Under the pieces are notes generated by a model. It was not told where the DNA came from and did not search any database. It worked only from the letters and a program-made list of their open reading frames with translations. Below, one piece after another: positions 1-7,628 of a stretch of DNA of 17,243 nucleotides. Where the stretch lies: NCBI GenBank assembly GCA_964414425.1, contig CAYPWL010000056.1:1-17243 (forward strand), given 5' to 3'. Position numbers and translations under genes: made by a program. The first letter of the stretch is position 1. The number at the start of each line of letters is the position of its first letter. Origin of the DNA: GYS-P2D sp964414425 (GTDB lineage Bacteria; Bacteroidota; Bacteroidia; Chitinophagales; Saprospiraceae).

Positions 1-782
1 TCATACCAAGTCCTATGCAATTGCTCAAATCCCTCAGTGAAATCTATGGGTATATCATCAACTAATAGGGCTCGTTTCTTTCGTATCGATTGATCTATTG
101 ACAGATCCCAAGTCACTTGAGCACGCTGATATTTAGATTTCCCTTGGATCGATGTTTCGTTCTGATGGCTGATTATTTCTTCCGTGTTATCACCAAATAT
201 CCACGCTAACATATCAAAAAAGTGAACGCCGATGTTTAGCTTGATTCCGCCACTTTTAGCTTGATCACCCTTCCAGCTATGATGGTACCAGTTGCCTCGA
301 GGAGTGTGATATGTTAATTGGATATCATAGACCTTGTCTTTAGGTCCAGAATCCACCTGTTCTTTTAGAGCAATCACGTTTGGATGTAATCGGAGTTGCA
401 TGACCACATCAATTCTGCGTCCGGTCTCTGTTTGCAATTGTCTCAGTGGCTCAATATTCCAGTCGTTAATCACGAGTGGTTTTTCGCATATGACGTCCAT
501 GTCATTACGTAGACCATATCTACAGTGGGCATCATGGAGATAGTTAGGAGAGCAGATCACCAAGTAATCGACCTTGTTGCCAGCTCTTCTGAGTTTGTCG
601 AGATGTCTATCAAATCGCTCAAACTCTGTAAAAAAATCACACTTTGGGAAATATCGATCTAATATACCTACACTGTCATGTGGATCTATCGCAGCAACTA
701 AGTCACCACCTATATGCTTTATTGCATCCATATGTCTGGGAGCCACATATCCAGCCGCTCCGATCAGCGCAAAGGTTTTCAT
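1..782 (-). CDS. wbpB: UDP-GlcNAcA 3-dehydrogenase, WbpB/WlbA type (partial, C-terminus cut off)
   Basis: Gfo/Idh/MocA-family NAD-dependent dehydrogenase. In the Pseudomonas/Bordetella pathway this family oxidises C3 of UDP-N-acetylglucosaminuronic acid, giving the 3-keto sugar used by the neighbouring aminotransferase. Seen: 260 codons from ATG at 780-782 running off the left edge; family members are about 315 aa, so some 55 residues are missing. The N-terminus has a Rossmann motif (ALIGAAGYVAPRH, residues 5-17). CSPNYLH lies at 77-83, the CEKPL motif at 99-103 with the presumed catalytic Lys101, and NIGVHFFD at 182-189 with the presumed catalytic His186. The start region and these motifs agree closely with P. 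aeruginosa WbpB as I remember it. The gene follows the acetyltransferase gene by 27 nt and is the last visible gene of the operon. In P. aeruginosa WbpB and WbpE work as a coupled pair that recycles NAD with 2-oxoglutarate; the same here is inference. Confidence 0.9.
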   Translation of the reverse strand, partial: MKTFALIGAAGYVAPRHMDAIKHIGGDLVAAIDPHDSVGILDRYFPKCDFFTEFERFDRHLDKLRRAGNKVDYLVICSPNYLHDAHCRYGLRNDMDVICEKPLVINDWNIEPLRQLQTETGRRIDVVMQLRLHPNVIALKEQVDSGPKDKVYDIQLTYHTPRGNWYHHSWKGDQAKSGGIKLNIGVHFFDMLAWIFGDNTEEIISHQNETSIQGKSKYQRAQVTWDLSIDQSIRKKRALLVDDIPIDFTEGFEQLHRTWY

Positions 783-786
783 ATGG

Positions 787-794
787 CAAAAATA
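787..794 (-). promoter_or_regulatory. TAnnTTTG box 4 nt before the wbpB start
   Basis: On the minus strand this reads TATTTTTG followed by C, an exact match to the Bacteroidota -7 element TAnnTTTG. Four bases separate it from the ATG. No TTG or TTTG stands about 19-20 nt upstream, so half of the promoter is missing. It may be an internal promoter giving a leaderless mRNA, or a chance match in AT-rich DNA. Confidence 0.3.
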
Positions 795-809
795 CTAATA
801 TGAATGAGT

Positions 810-1280
810 TTATATGCTTTTATAGAGTTTTGCAGGATTGCCGAACCACAACTCTTTGTCAGGAATGTCTTGAGTGACCACACTACCTGCACCTATCAAT
901 GCATTAGAACCAATAGTATTTCCACAGATAATCGTTGAGTTGGCTCCTATTGAGGCTCGTGATTTTACGAGCGTCTTGAGAAATTGATCTTTCCGCTCGA
1001 GATAGGCTCGGGGCTCTAATACATTAGTGAATACAACAGAAGGGCCTATGAATACCTCGTCCTCGAGTATGACACCTTCATATACAGATACATTATTTTG
1101 AACCTTAACTCCATCACCTATCCGGACATTGGGACCGATGTATACATTCTGACCTAGTATGCAGTTAGCTCCAATAATAGCTGATGAAGAGATATGGCAG
1201 AAGTGCCAGATCTTAGTGCCTACACCGATGACCGCACCGTCATCGATTACACTTGATTGGTGTACGTAGTAATCACTCAT
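810..1280 (-). CDS. wbpD: UDP-2-acetamido-3-amino-2,3-dideoxy-glucuronate N-acetyltransferase, WbpD/WlbB type
   Basis: Left-handed beta-helix acyltransferase that would acetylate the 3-amino group of the UDP-sugar made by the adjacent aminotransferase, using acetyl-CoA. Seen: 156 aa, with hexapeptide repeats through most of the protein (for example IGANCILGQNVYIG at 36-49, IGDGVKVQNNVSV at 54-66, IGANSTIICGNTIG at 111-124, ALIGAGSVV at 127-135). The family-typical segment GPSVVFTNVLEPR spans 79-91, ERKDQ 95-99 and TLVK 103-106, and the usual GNPAKLY tail is present. These blocks match WbpD/WlbB rather than general serine or maltose O-acetyltransferases. The ATG at 1280 is chosen over the in-frame ATG at 1286 because it gives an 8-nt overlap with the upstream gene (ATGAGTGA), the arrangement found at two other junctions of this operon, and because family members begin just before this point. 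Confidence 0.92.
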   Translation of the reverse strand: MSDYYVHQSSVIDDGAVIGVGTKIWHFCHISSSAIIGANCILGQNVYIGPNVRIGDGVKVQNNVSVYEGVILEDEVFIGPSVVFTNVLEPRAYLERKDQFLKTLVKSRASIGANSTIICGNTIGSNALIGAGSVVTQDIPDKELWFGNPAKLYKSI

Positions 1281-2388
1281 GGTCATGCCAATGTATGATT
1301 TTATCTACGACATAATTGAACTCATCCTCAGTGAGTTGTGGAGATAGTGGTATCGCTAGTAGCTGTTGAGCTACCCGCTCACTTTGAGGATAGTGTCCAG
1401 CAGAGTACCTTTTGGCAATATCTTGTTGATGAATAGCTCTCGGATAATAGATAATGGACTCGATGCCCTGTTCCTTTAGGTAGCGTTGGAGTTCATCCCT
1501 TTTCAGACTAAGTATACAGTATTGGTGATAGGTATGATGAGTATTCGCACGTTCTTGAGGATTCTCAATATTGAGATCATTGAAGACATCTTGATATCGT
1601 CTTGCATGTTCTCTGCGTTGATTATTCCAATGATCCAACTCGGGTAGTTGTGCAGTCAATATAGCAGCCTGTAGACTGTCGAGGCGACTATTCATTCCGA
1701 TAAGAGTATGATGATACTTAGTGGTTTGTCCATGAGTGCAGATGAGTCGAAGCTTTGTTGCCAACTCAGCACTATCTGTTACTATCGCACCACCATCTCC
1801 AAAACAGGCCAAGTTCTTAGTAGGAAAGAATGAAAATGTACCGATCCTACCTATGGTGCCTGCATGTTTCTCTTGGCCACCTCCTACTTTTTGCGTGCTC
1901 CCTATGGCCTGAGCACTATCCTCGATTAATGGGATGTTATTCTGTCCAGCAATTTTAGTCAGTGCATCCATATCCGCAACCTGTCCATACAAATGCTGAA
2001 CTACAATGGCTTTAGTTTTAGAGGTGATTTTCGATTCAACAAGAGCAGCATCGATGTGAAAGTACTTGTCAATATCTACTAAAACGGGCTTGGCCTTGAG
2101 AAGCTGGCACATTTCAAAAGCTGAGAAATAACCATAAGCTGGCATAATCACCTCATCGCCAGGGCCGATGTCAAGAGCCATGAGGCTGGCAAGGAGTGCA
2201 TCAGTACCATTTGCACAGGTAATCACATGATTCACTCCCAGATAGTCAGAGAGTTGATTCTCAATGTTTTTGACGGCTTGGCCTCCAATGAATCTTCCAG
2301 ACTGTACCGTGCTGTGCCAGGCTCGATCGAGATTGGCTTTGTTCTCCCGATAGAGTCTATCTAAGTATGCCATCTTGACCTCCATCAT
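1273..2388 (-). CDS. wbpE: UDP-2-acetamido-2-deoxy-3-oxo-glucuronate aminotransferase, WbpE/WlbC type (DegT/DnrJ/EryC1)
   Basis: PLP-dependent sugar aminotransferase of the DegT/DnrJ/EryC1 family, expected to convert the C3 ketone of the UDP-glucuronic acid derivative into an amine with glutamate as donor. Seen: 371 aa, full family length. NGTDAL at 60-65 binds the PLP phosphate, EDSAQAIG at 156-163 carries the aspartate that pairs with the pyridine nitrogen (Asp157), and FSFFPTKNLACFGDGG at 185-200 holds the Schiff-base lysine, Lys191. The family alone does not fix the substrate; the 3-oxo-uronate assignment rests on the flanking WbpD- and WbpB-type genes. Its start overlaps the stop of the dehydrogenase gene upstream by 4 nt (ATGA), and its own stop overlaps the start of the acetyltransferase gene. 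A second ATG lies directly after the first, so the exact initiation codon is uncertain by one residue. Confidence 0.9.
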   Translation of the reverse strand: MMEVKMAYLDRLYRENKANLDRAWHSTVQSGRFIGGQAVKNIENQLSDYLGVNHVITCANGTDALLASLMALDIGPGDEVIMPAYGYFSAFEMCQLLKAKPVLVDIDKYFHIDAALVESKITSKTKAIVVQHLYGQVADMDALTKIAGQNNIPLIEDSAQAIGSTQKVGGGQEKHAGTIGRIGTFSFFPTKNLACFGDGGAIVTDSAELATKLRLICTHGQTTKYHHTLIGMNSRLDSLQAAILTAQLPELDHWNNQRREHARRYQDVFNDLNIENPQERANTHHTYHQYCILSLKRDELQRYLKEQGIESIIYYPRAIHQQDIAKRYSAGHYPQSERVAQQLLAIPLSPQLTEDEFNYVVDKIIHWHDHE

Positions 2389-3650
2389 AATGACCAGTAT
2401 ATGAGATTGTCTGTTCCTTTAAAATCGGCATAAAGGCCTTTTACATCAAATAGTATTGCTGTACTGGCACTTCTGGTTATAAACCAATCAATGTCCAACT
2501 CTAAAAAGGCAGTATGAGCTACGGCACTCACAATGGCATCATAACGACCGGTAACCTCTGAAGGGGTCTTAAAATGTGCAGTACTCCCTGTAAATGATTT
2601 TACTCCAGGATCTATGGTATGCACTTCGATACTATACTTTTTTAGATTGTTGATGAGCTCAATTGTGCGACTATTCCTGATATCAGACACGTTTTCCTTA
2701 AAACTTAGCCCCATAACTAAAACTTTACTGTTTCCTGGATTGATTCCGTTGTTGATGAGTGTTTGAGCTACTTTAGTTGCGATAAATTTTGGGATATAGT
2801 CATTAACCCGCCTTCCTGCCGCTATCACTTGAGGGATATGCCCTAACTGCTTTGCTTTATGGATAAGATATAACGGATCAACACTGATGCAATGTCCTCC
2901 TACTAAACCGGGTTTATAAGCATGGAAATTCCATTTAGTAGCTGCTGCGTTGATTACTTCACTACTTTCTATGTCCATCTTGTCAAGGATGATCGCCATC
3001 TCATTCATCAATGAAATATTAAGATCCCTCTGAGTATTTTCTAAGATTTTAGTGGCTTCAGCGGCTTTAATTGACGACACACGATGGCAAGGGTTGTTTA
3101 AGAATTGTTCATATAAAGCACAGACTTTGTCAACTGTTTTTTGATCTTTAGCACCGACCACTTTGACGCTTTTGAGTAAAGTTTCAACGACTTGCCCAGG
3201 GACGATACGCTCAGGCGAGTAGGCCACCTCAAAATCAGCATGAAATTTCAATCCAGATTCCGATTCTAATATTGGAATACAAACTTCTTCTGTACAACCT
3301 GGATAGACCGTGGATTCATAAATAACTAAGTCGCCATGTTTTAGGCAATTGCCCACTGTTTGGCACGCTTTGATGAGATGACTTAAATCAGGTTGATCGC
3401 TTGAGTCAATATCGGTAGGTACTGCTATGATATAAACCGATGAATCTCGGATTTCCTCAAGCTTAGAGGTACATGACATGTTTTTGGAACGGATGAATTC
3501 AGAATTGAGCTCTTGGTTGGTATCGATCCCTTGCTGTAATGTTGTGATCCTGTTTTGATCAACATCATATCCTATCACATTATGGTGTTCACTTAAGCAA
3601 AGTGCTAGTGGGAGACCCACATAACCCAAACCAATAATTGAAATTGTCAT
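2385..3650 (-). CDS. tviB: UDP-N-acetylhexosamine 6-dehydrogenase, TviB/WbpO-like nucleotide sugar dehydrogenase
   Basis: UDP-glucose/GDP-mannose dehydrogenase superfamily enzyme that would oxidise C6 of UDP-GlcNAc (or UDP-GalNAc) to the uronic acid with two NAD+, the first step of the diacetamido-uronate pathway. Seen: 421 aa. The N-terminal Rossmann motif IIGLGYVGLPL is at residues 5-15, YSPERIVPG at 144-152, and GLVGGHCISVDPLYL at 248-262 with the nucleophile Cys254. The phrase AAGRRVND further on is typical of the TviB/WbpO branch and differs from the P. aeruginosa WbpA form as I recall it. The ATG at 3650 is preferred. An open frame extends 23 codons further to a TTG at 3719, but that codon sits inside a TAnnTTTG promoter box and the extension is not family-like. 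Substrate choice between UDP-GlcNAc and UDP-GalNAc cannot be read from sequence; the downstream WbpE/D/B-type genes argue for UDP-GlcNAc. Confidence 0.9.
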   Translation of the reverse strand: MTISIIGLGYVGLPLALCLSEHHNVIGYDVDQNRITTLQQGIDTNQELNSEFIRSKNMSCTSKLEEIRDSSVYIIAVPTDIDSSDQPDLSHLIKACQTVGNCLKHGDLVIYESTVYPGCTEEVCIPILESESGLKFHADFEVAYSPERIVPGQVVETLLKSVKVVGAKDQKTVDKVCALYEQFLNNPCHRVSSIKAAEATKILENTQRDLNISLMNEMAIILDKMDIESSEVINAAATKWNFHAYKPGLVGGHCISVDPLYLIHKAKQLGHIPQVIAAGRRVNDYIPKFIATKVAQTLINNGINPGNSKVLVMGLSFKENVSDIRNSRTIELINNLKKYSIEVHTIDPGVKSFTGSTAHFKTPSEVTGRYDAIVSAVAHTAFLELDIDWFITRSASTAILFDVKGLYADFKGTDNLIYWSL

Positions 3651-3716
3651 GCCACTATGATCTGTATTTTCCGTATCCCAAAAAACTCGTAATAATATTC
3701 TTCTTAAGCACCCTGA

Positions 3717-3724
3717 CAAATATA
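3717..3724 (-). promoter_or_regulatory. TAnnTTTG box in the fcl-tviB gap, possible internal promoter
   Basis: The minus strand reads TATATTTG, a perfect Bacteroidota -7 element, in the 84-nt gap between fcl and the dehydrogenase gene. This is the only sizeable gap in an operon whose other genes overlap or nearly touch. A TTG lies 14 nt upstream (3739-3741), shorter than the usual 19-20 nt. Transcription from here would give a leader of about 60 nt and would express the four UDP-sugar genes apart from the GDP-fucose genes. Confidence 0.45.
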
Positions 3725-3734
3725 GCTAAATGGC

Positions 3735-4667
3735 TCACCAAGGTCGATCCGCGCTAATGGCTTGATACACTTGCTGGATTCCATCCGACAGCGAGGTTTT
3801 AGCTTTCCACCCCAGTTGATGAAGTCGATCACTACTCATGAGCTTACGAGGAGTGCCGTCAGGTTTGCTATAGTCATGAACGATATCACCAGCATAACCT
3901 ACCACCAGCTTGATCAACTTCGCTAATTCAAGGATGCTAAGCTCCTCTCCTGAACCTACGTTTATAAACTCTCGATCATCGTAATATAGCATAACATATA
4001 GTAGTGCGTCAGCCAGGTCATCCACATGCATGAATTCTCTTATTGGACTACCGGTACCCCACATAACGACTTCTGAAGCTTTAGACTCTTTCGCTTCAAT
4101 GAATTTTCTGAGTAGTGCTGGCAGCACATGACTACTTTCTAAATCATAGTTGTCGTTGGGGCCATAGAGATTAGTCGGCATGGCAGCGATGAAGTTGCAA
4201 CCGTACTGATCTCGATAGGCTTCGCACATCTTGATTCCAGCTATTTTGGCTATAGCGTAAGGTTCATTTGTGGGTTCAAGCGTTCCGGTTAATAGTTGAT
4301 TTTCCGACATTGGTTGAGGCACTCCTTTGGGATAGATGCAAGATGACCCAAGAAAGAGTAGCTTAGTTACTTTGTGCACATAGCTTTGATGGATGAGGTT
4401 ATTCTGTATTTGGAGATTATCATAAATGAACTCCGCACGTCGCGTATTATTGGCGTGGATCCCGCCCACCTTGGCAGCAGCAATGAACACATAATCTGGT
4501 TTCTCCTGCTTAAAGAATCGAGCAACAGCATCTTGCTGTCTCAAGTCTAATTCAGAGGATGTTGTCAGTATTAAGTTATTGAACCCTTCTGACTGTAGTT
4601 TGCGCACAATTGCAGAGCCTACCATTCCTCGGTGTCCGGCAATGTATATTTTTGACTTGCTATTCAT
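3735..4667 (-). CDS. fcl: GDP-L-fucose synthase (GDP-4-keto-6-deoxymannose 3,5-epimerase/4-reductase)
   Basis: Extended short-chain dehydrogenase that epimerises C3 and C5 of GDP-4-keto-6-deoxy-D-mannose and reduces C4 with NADPH, giving GDP-L-fucose. Seen: 310 aa from ATG 4667. The nucleotide-binding motif AGHRGMVGSAI is at residues 10-20. LGSSCIYP holds the catalytic serine and cysteine (Ser108, Cys110), EPYAIAK holds Tyr137 and Lys141, and SSHVLPALL holds His180; these match E. coli Fcl Ser107, Cys109, Tyr136, Lys140 and His179. The start at 4667 is preferred to the TTG at 4679 because it is an ATG, fits the family N-terminus, and gives an 8-nt overlap with gmd (ATGAATAG). Together with gmd it makes a complete route from GDP-mannose. 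The 84-nt gap downstream holds a possible promoter. Confidence 0.96.
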   Translation of the reverse strand: MNSKSKIYIAGHRGMVGSAIVRKLQSEGFNNLILTTSSELDLRQQDAVARFFKQEKPDYVFIAAAKVGGIHANNTRRAEFIYDNLQIQNNLIHQSYVHKVTKLLFLGSSCIYPKGVPQPMSENQLLTGTLEPTNEPYAIAKIAGIKMCEAYRDQYGCNFIAAMPTNLYGPNDNYDLESSHVLPALLRKFIEAKESKASEVVMWGTGSPIREFMHVDDLADALLYVMLYYDDREFINVGSGEELSILELAKLIKLVVGYAGDIVHDYSKPDGTPRKLMSSDRLHQLGWKAKTSLSDGIQQVYQAISADRPW

Positions 4668-5778
4668 GTTCCTTGACAATAGAGAATCCTTGGTCCTTGA
4701 GGTGCTTCTCTTTCTTGAAGAGCTCTAAGTCTGATTCTATCATCTCAGAGATGAGCATTTTTAGATCATACTTAGGTACCCAGCCTAATTTTTCCCTGGC
4801 TTTGGATGCATCACCTACTAATAGGTCCACTTCTGTTGGCCGGAAGTAGTTTTTATCTATTTCAACAATGCACGATCCTGCCGAGAGCTGATAACTCGGA
4901 TTACTACATGAGACTACATATCCTTTTTCATCTTCACCTGAACCTATGAACTCTATCCTTATACCGAGTTCGTTAAACGCCTGAAGCACAAAATCTCTAA
5001 TTGATGTCGTAACCCCTGTAGCAATAACAAAGTCTTCTGCCGTATCATGCTGGAGCATGCGCCACATAAGATCTACATAATCTTTGGCATGACCCCAGTC
5101 TCGCTTAGCATCAAGATTACCTAAATAGAGTTTGTCCTGAAGGCCCAATGCTATCTTAGCCGCGGCTCTCGTAATTTTTCTTGTGACAAAGGTCTCACCA
5201 CGTAGAGGACTCTCATGATTGAATAGTATTCCATTACATGCGAACATGTCGTAGGCTTCTCGATAATTAACCGTGATCCAATAAGCATACAGCTTGGCGA
5301 CACCATACGGTGACCTTGGATAAAAAGGCGTCTTTTCTGTCTGTGGCACTTGTTGCGCCATTCCATAGAGTTCAGATGTGGACGCTTGATAGATTCTCGT
5401 TTTCTTGGTTAGATCTAATAACCTGACGGCCTCCAGTACCCTGAGTGTACCCAGTGCATCAACATTGGCAGTATATTCTGGACTGTCAAAACTTACCTTG
5501 ACATGTGACATCGCCCCGAGATTGTAGATCTCATCAGGCTGTACTTCTTTTATGATCCGGATGATATTGGACGAGTCGCTCAGATCACCAAAGTGAAGTT
5601 TGAATCTAACGTCGGCTTCATGCGGATCTTGATATAGATGATCTATACGTTGTGTGTTGAATAAAGAGCTCCTCCGCTTAATGCCATGAACTTCGTATCC
5701 CTTGGTTAACAACAATTCAGCAAGATAGGCTCCATCTTGTCCTGTGATTCCTGTGATGAGTGCAACCTTTCTACTCAT
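4660..5778 (-). CDS. gmd: GDP-mannose 4,6-dehydratase
   Basis: NADP-dependent dehydratase that converts GDP-D-mannose to GDP-4-keto-6-deoxy-D-mannose, the first committed step to GDP-L-fucose and related deoxysugars. Seen: 372 aa, normal for the family. ITGITGQDGAYLAE at residues 8-21 is the GxxGxxG nucleotide site, KRRSS at 34-38 is a typical cofactor-phosphate and tetramer contact, and ASTSELYG at 132-139 with SPYGVAK at 156-162 gives the catalytic set Thr134, Glu136, Tyr158 and Lys162. NHESPLRGETFVTRKI follows, as in other Gmd enzymes. The start ATG overlaps the stop of the ABC exporter gene by 8 nt (ATGAGTAG), and the stop overlaps fcl by 8 nt, so the three genes are almost certainly one transcript. 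The alternative product of a Gmd pathway, GDP-rhamnose via Rmd, is unlikely because fcl follows directly. Confidence 0.97.
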   Translation of the reverse strand: MSRKVALITGITGQDGAYLAELLLTKGYEVHGIKRRSSLFNTQRIDHLYQDPHEADVRFKLHFGDLSDSSNIIRIIKEVQPDEIYNLGAMSHVKVSFDSPEYTANVDALGTLRVLEAVRLLDLTKKTRIYQASTSELYGMAQQVPQTEKTPFYPRSPYGVAKLYAYWITVNYREAYDMFACNGILFNHESPLRGETFVTRKITRAAAKIALGLQDKLYLGNLDAKRDWGHAKDYVDLMWRMLQHDTAEDFVIATGVTTSIRDFVLQAFNELGIRIEFIGSGEDEKGYVVSCSNPSYQLSAGSCIVEIDKNYFRPTEVDLLVGDASKAREKLGWVPKYDLKMLISEMIESDLELFKKEKHLKDQGFSIVKEHE

Positions 5779-7609
5779 GCAGGACTAATTCTTTGATTAA
5801 TTCATCATATCCTCGCTCACCTGCGAGTTTGCCGTCTACCAGTTCTAAGATGCGATCACACTTTTCGAGTGTTGTAATACGATGTGCCACGATAAGTATA
5901 GTCTTACCTAATGACGCAAGATGGTTGATGCTTTGGACTATGGCTCTTTCAGTTACCGGATCGAGAGCACTTGTAACTTCATCAAAGACGAGTATTTCAG
6001 ATTTCTTATACAGTGCACGGGCGATACCGACACGTTGTTTTTGTCCTCCTGAGAGTTTCACTCCACCTTCACCCAATTGCATGCTTAATCCCTCCGATTG
6101 CTGGTTGACGAATGACGAGAGCATAGACTCATCCAAGACTTGATGCAGTAGTTGCTGGTCAATCTGCTCAAAGCCCAATGCTATATTTTCGGCGAGGGTG
6201 CCATTCATGATGAAGACATCTTGCTCCACATAGCCAATATTACGCTGAAATGACGCATCATCTAACTCGCTCTCAAGAGCTATGCCATCGATTTCAAGGC
6301 TGCCAGATTGCGGCGATATCAATCGAAGGAAAATCTTGAGTAAGGTAGTCTTACCTGACCCAGACCCACCTATCACACCTATGCTTTCTCCTTTATTAAT
6401 AGTGAGGCTCACATCAGTTAAAGCCGCCTGATCTGACTCAGGATAATGGAATGTGATATTTTTCAAAGTGACACTTTGATTGAACGGCATCTTTTCGACA
6501 TTCTCAAATGGCTCCAAGGACTGATTGGCTATTACACTTAATTCTTTAATAGTAAAAGAACTGTTTTTAATCAGGAGTATAGAGTTCATCATCCTATTGA
6601 TGGAGGGTAAAACCTTGTAGGCGGCTACAGCAAAAAATCCTAATAAAGTCAATACTGACTCCTTATTAGTGCCTGTAAAATAGGCGAATCCAAAAATCAC
6701 CAATATGCCGAGTCCAAATATCACATCATTAGTTTTTTGATGGATCTTTTCATAGATACCTTTGTTCAGGACGTCAACTCGGTTGAGCTTCTTTTGACTC
6801 GCCTCGTAACTTGATAGATAGTGATTTTCGATATTGGATAATTTCACATCTACAAAGGCTTTCATAGACTCGATGACCTTAGCATAGTTGAGTGGCATAA
6901 GCTCGTTTCTAATCTCGCCGATCATCTTAGTGCGATGTTTACTGAACTGATAGATACCCAAGAACACTGGAGTCACGATGATCATGAGCATGGCAACTGC
7001 CAGTGGATTGTAGAGTAATAGTGCTATGATGAGTATTAGGATCACGGTAAGTTCGGTTGCGAAATAAAACGTTGGATTAAGATAGTGCGAAGCAAATCGC
7101 ATGGGTATATCTACGATCTTATAAACCTTCTTACCAGAAGTCTGATCTGTCAAGAATAGATACCCCTGATCATAAAACTTCTTGAACATCTTCTTGTTAA
7201 GACGCAGAGCTATATTGTATGAGAACCTCGTCTGTATGTATACAATCCACAGGCTTACTACATTCTTTATAACGAAGGTGATAAATATCACTATTGACAA
7301 GAAGAAGAGCATCTCAATTTCACTGGAAGCTCCGATCCACTGATAGATATGTCTTAGTCCGATGTTAAAGTAATGTTCTATCGCAGAGATGTCTTCAGTC
7401 TTCGTATAAGTCTCTGATATAATCGTATCACCCTCGAGGGCGCTCCGTATCAATACTAATATGGTCGCTAACCCTAAGACATCAAAAAAAGCATTGATTA
7501 ACATCAACCCAATCATGTAAACAGATCGTCTCTTCTGATCTTGATCTAATACTGTGAGGATATTTCTTACAGCATTAAAGAATGGATTATTATTGAGCAG
7601 CTGGAGCAA
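5771..7609 (-). CDS. ABC exporter, fused membrane and ATPase domains, PglK/MsbA-like (probable lipid-linked glycan flippase)
   Basis: Half-size ABC exporter expected to act as a homodimer in the inner membrane. Seen: 612 aa. Hydrophobic segments lie near residues 31-55, 101-123, 180-200, 203-222, 296-313 and 320-345, making six membrane helices. The ATPase domain has Walker A GGSGSGKT (414-421), Q-loop Gln463, signature LSGGQ (519-523), Walker B ILVFDE (539-544) and switch His576; all key residues are intact. The N-terminal membrane part (around FFDVLGLATILVL, 41-53) resembles PglK-type flippases. Standing first in an operon of nucleotide-sugar genes, with no Wzx-type gene in view, it probably translocates a polyprenyl-diphosphate-linked oligosaccharide; lipid or peptide export cannot be excluded. 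The start is TTG at 7609; the next in-frame ATG is residue 32, inside the first helix, and a stop lies four codons before the TTG. Its end overlaps gmd by 8 nt. Confidence 0.85.
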   Translation of the reverse strand: MLQLLNNNPFFNAVRNILTVLDQDQKRRSVYMIGLMLINAFFDVLGLATILVLIRSALEGDTIISETYTKTEDISAIEHYFNIGLRHIYQWIGASSEIEMLFFLSIVIFITFVIKNVVSLWIVYIQTRFSYNIALRLNKKMFKKFYDQGYLFLTDQTSGKKVYKIVDIPMRFASHYLNPTFYFATELTVILILIIALLLYNPLAVAMLMIIVTPVFLGIYQFSKHRTKMIGEIRNELMPLNYAKVIESMKAFVDVKLSNIENHYLSSYEASQKKLNRVDVLNKGIYEKIHQKTNDVIFGLGILVIFGFAYFTGTNKESVLTLLGFFAVAAYKVLPSINRMMNSILLIKNSSFTIKELSVIANQSLEPFENVEKMPFNQSVTLKNITFHYPESDQAALTDVSLTINKGESIGVIGGSGSGKTTLLKIFLRLISPQSGSLEIDGIALESELDDASFQRNIGYVEQDVFIMNGTLAENIALGFEQIDQQLLHQVLDESMLSSFVNQQSEGLSMQLGEGGVKLSGGQKQRVGIARALYKKSEILVFDEVTSALDPVTERAIVQSINHLASLGKTILIVAHRITTLEKCDRILELVDGKLAGERGYDELIKELVLHE

Positions 7610-7628
7610 ATGAATGGCTTATATATTG

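Noticed and set aside
3651..3719. TTG-initiated 23-residue extension of the nucleotide sugar dehydrogenase
   Set aside because: The TTG is part of a TATATTTG promoter-like box and the Rossmann fold begins right after the ATG at 3650.
5760..6143. 127-codon plus-strand open frame opposite the ABC exporter gene
   Set aside because: It lies wholly antisense to the ATPase domain with intact motifs, is serine-rich and shows no family features; a shadow of the real gene.
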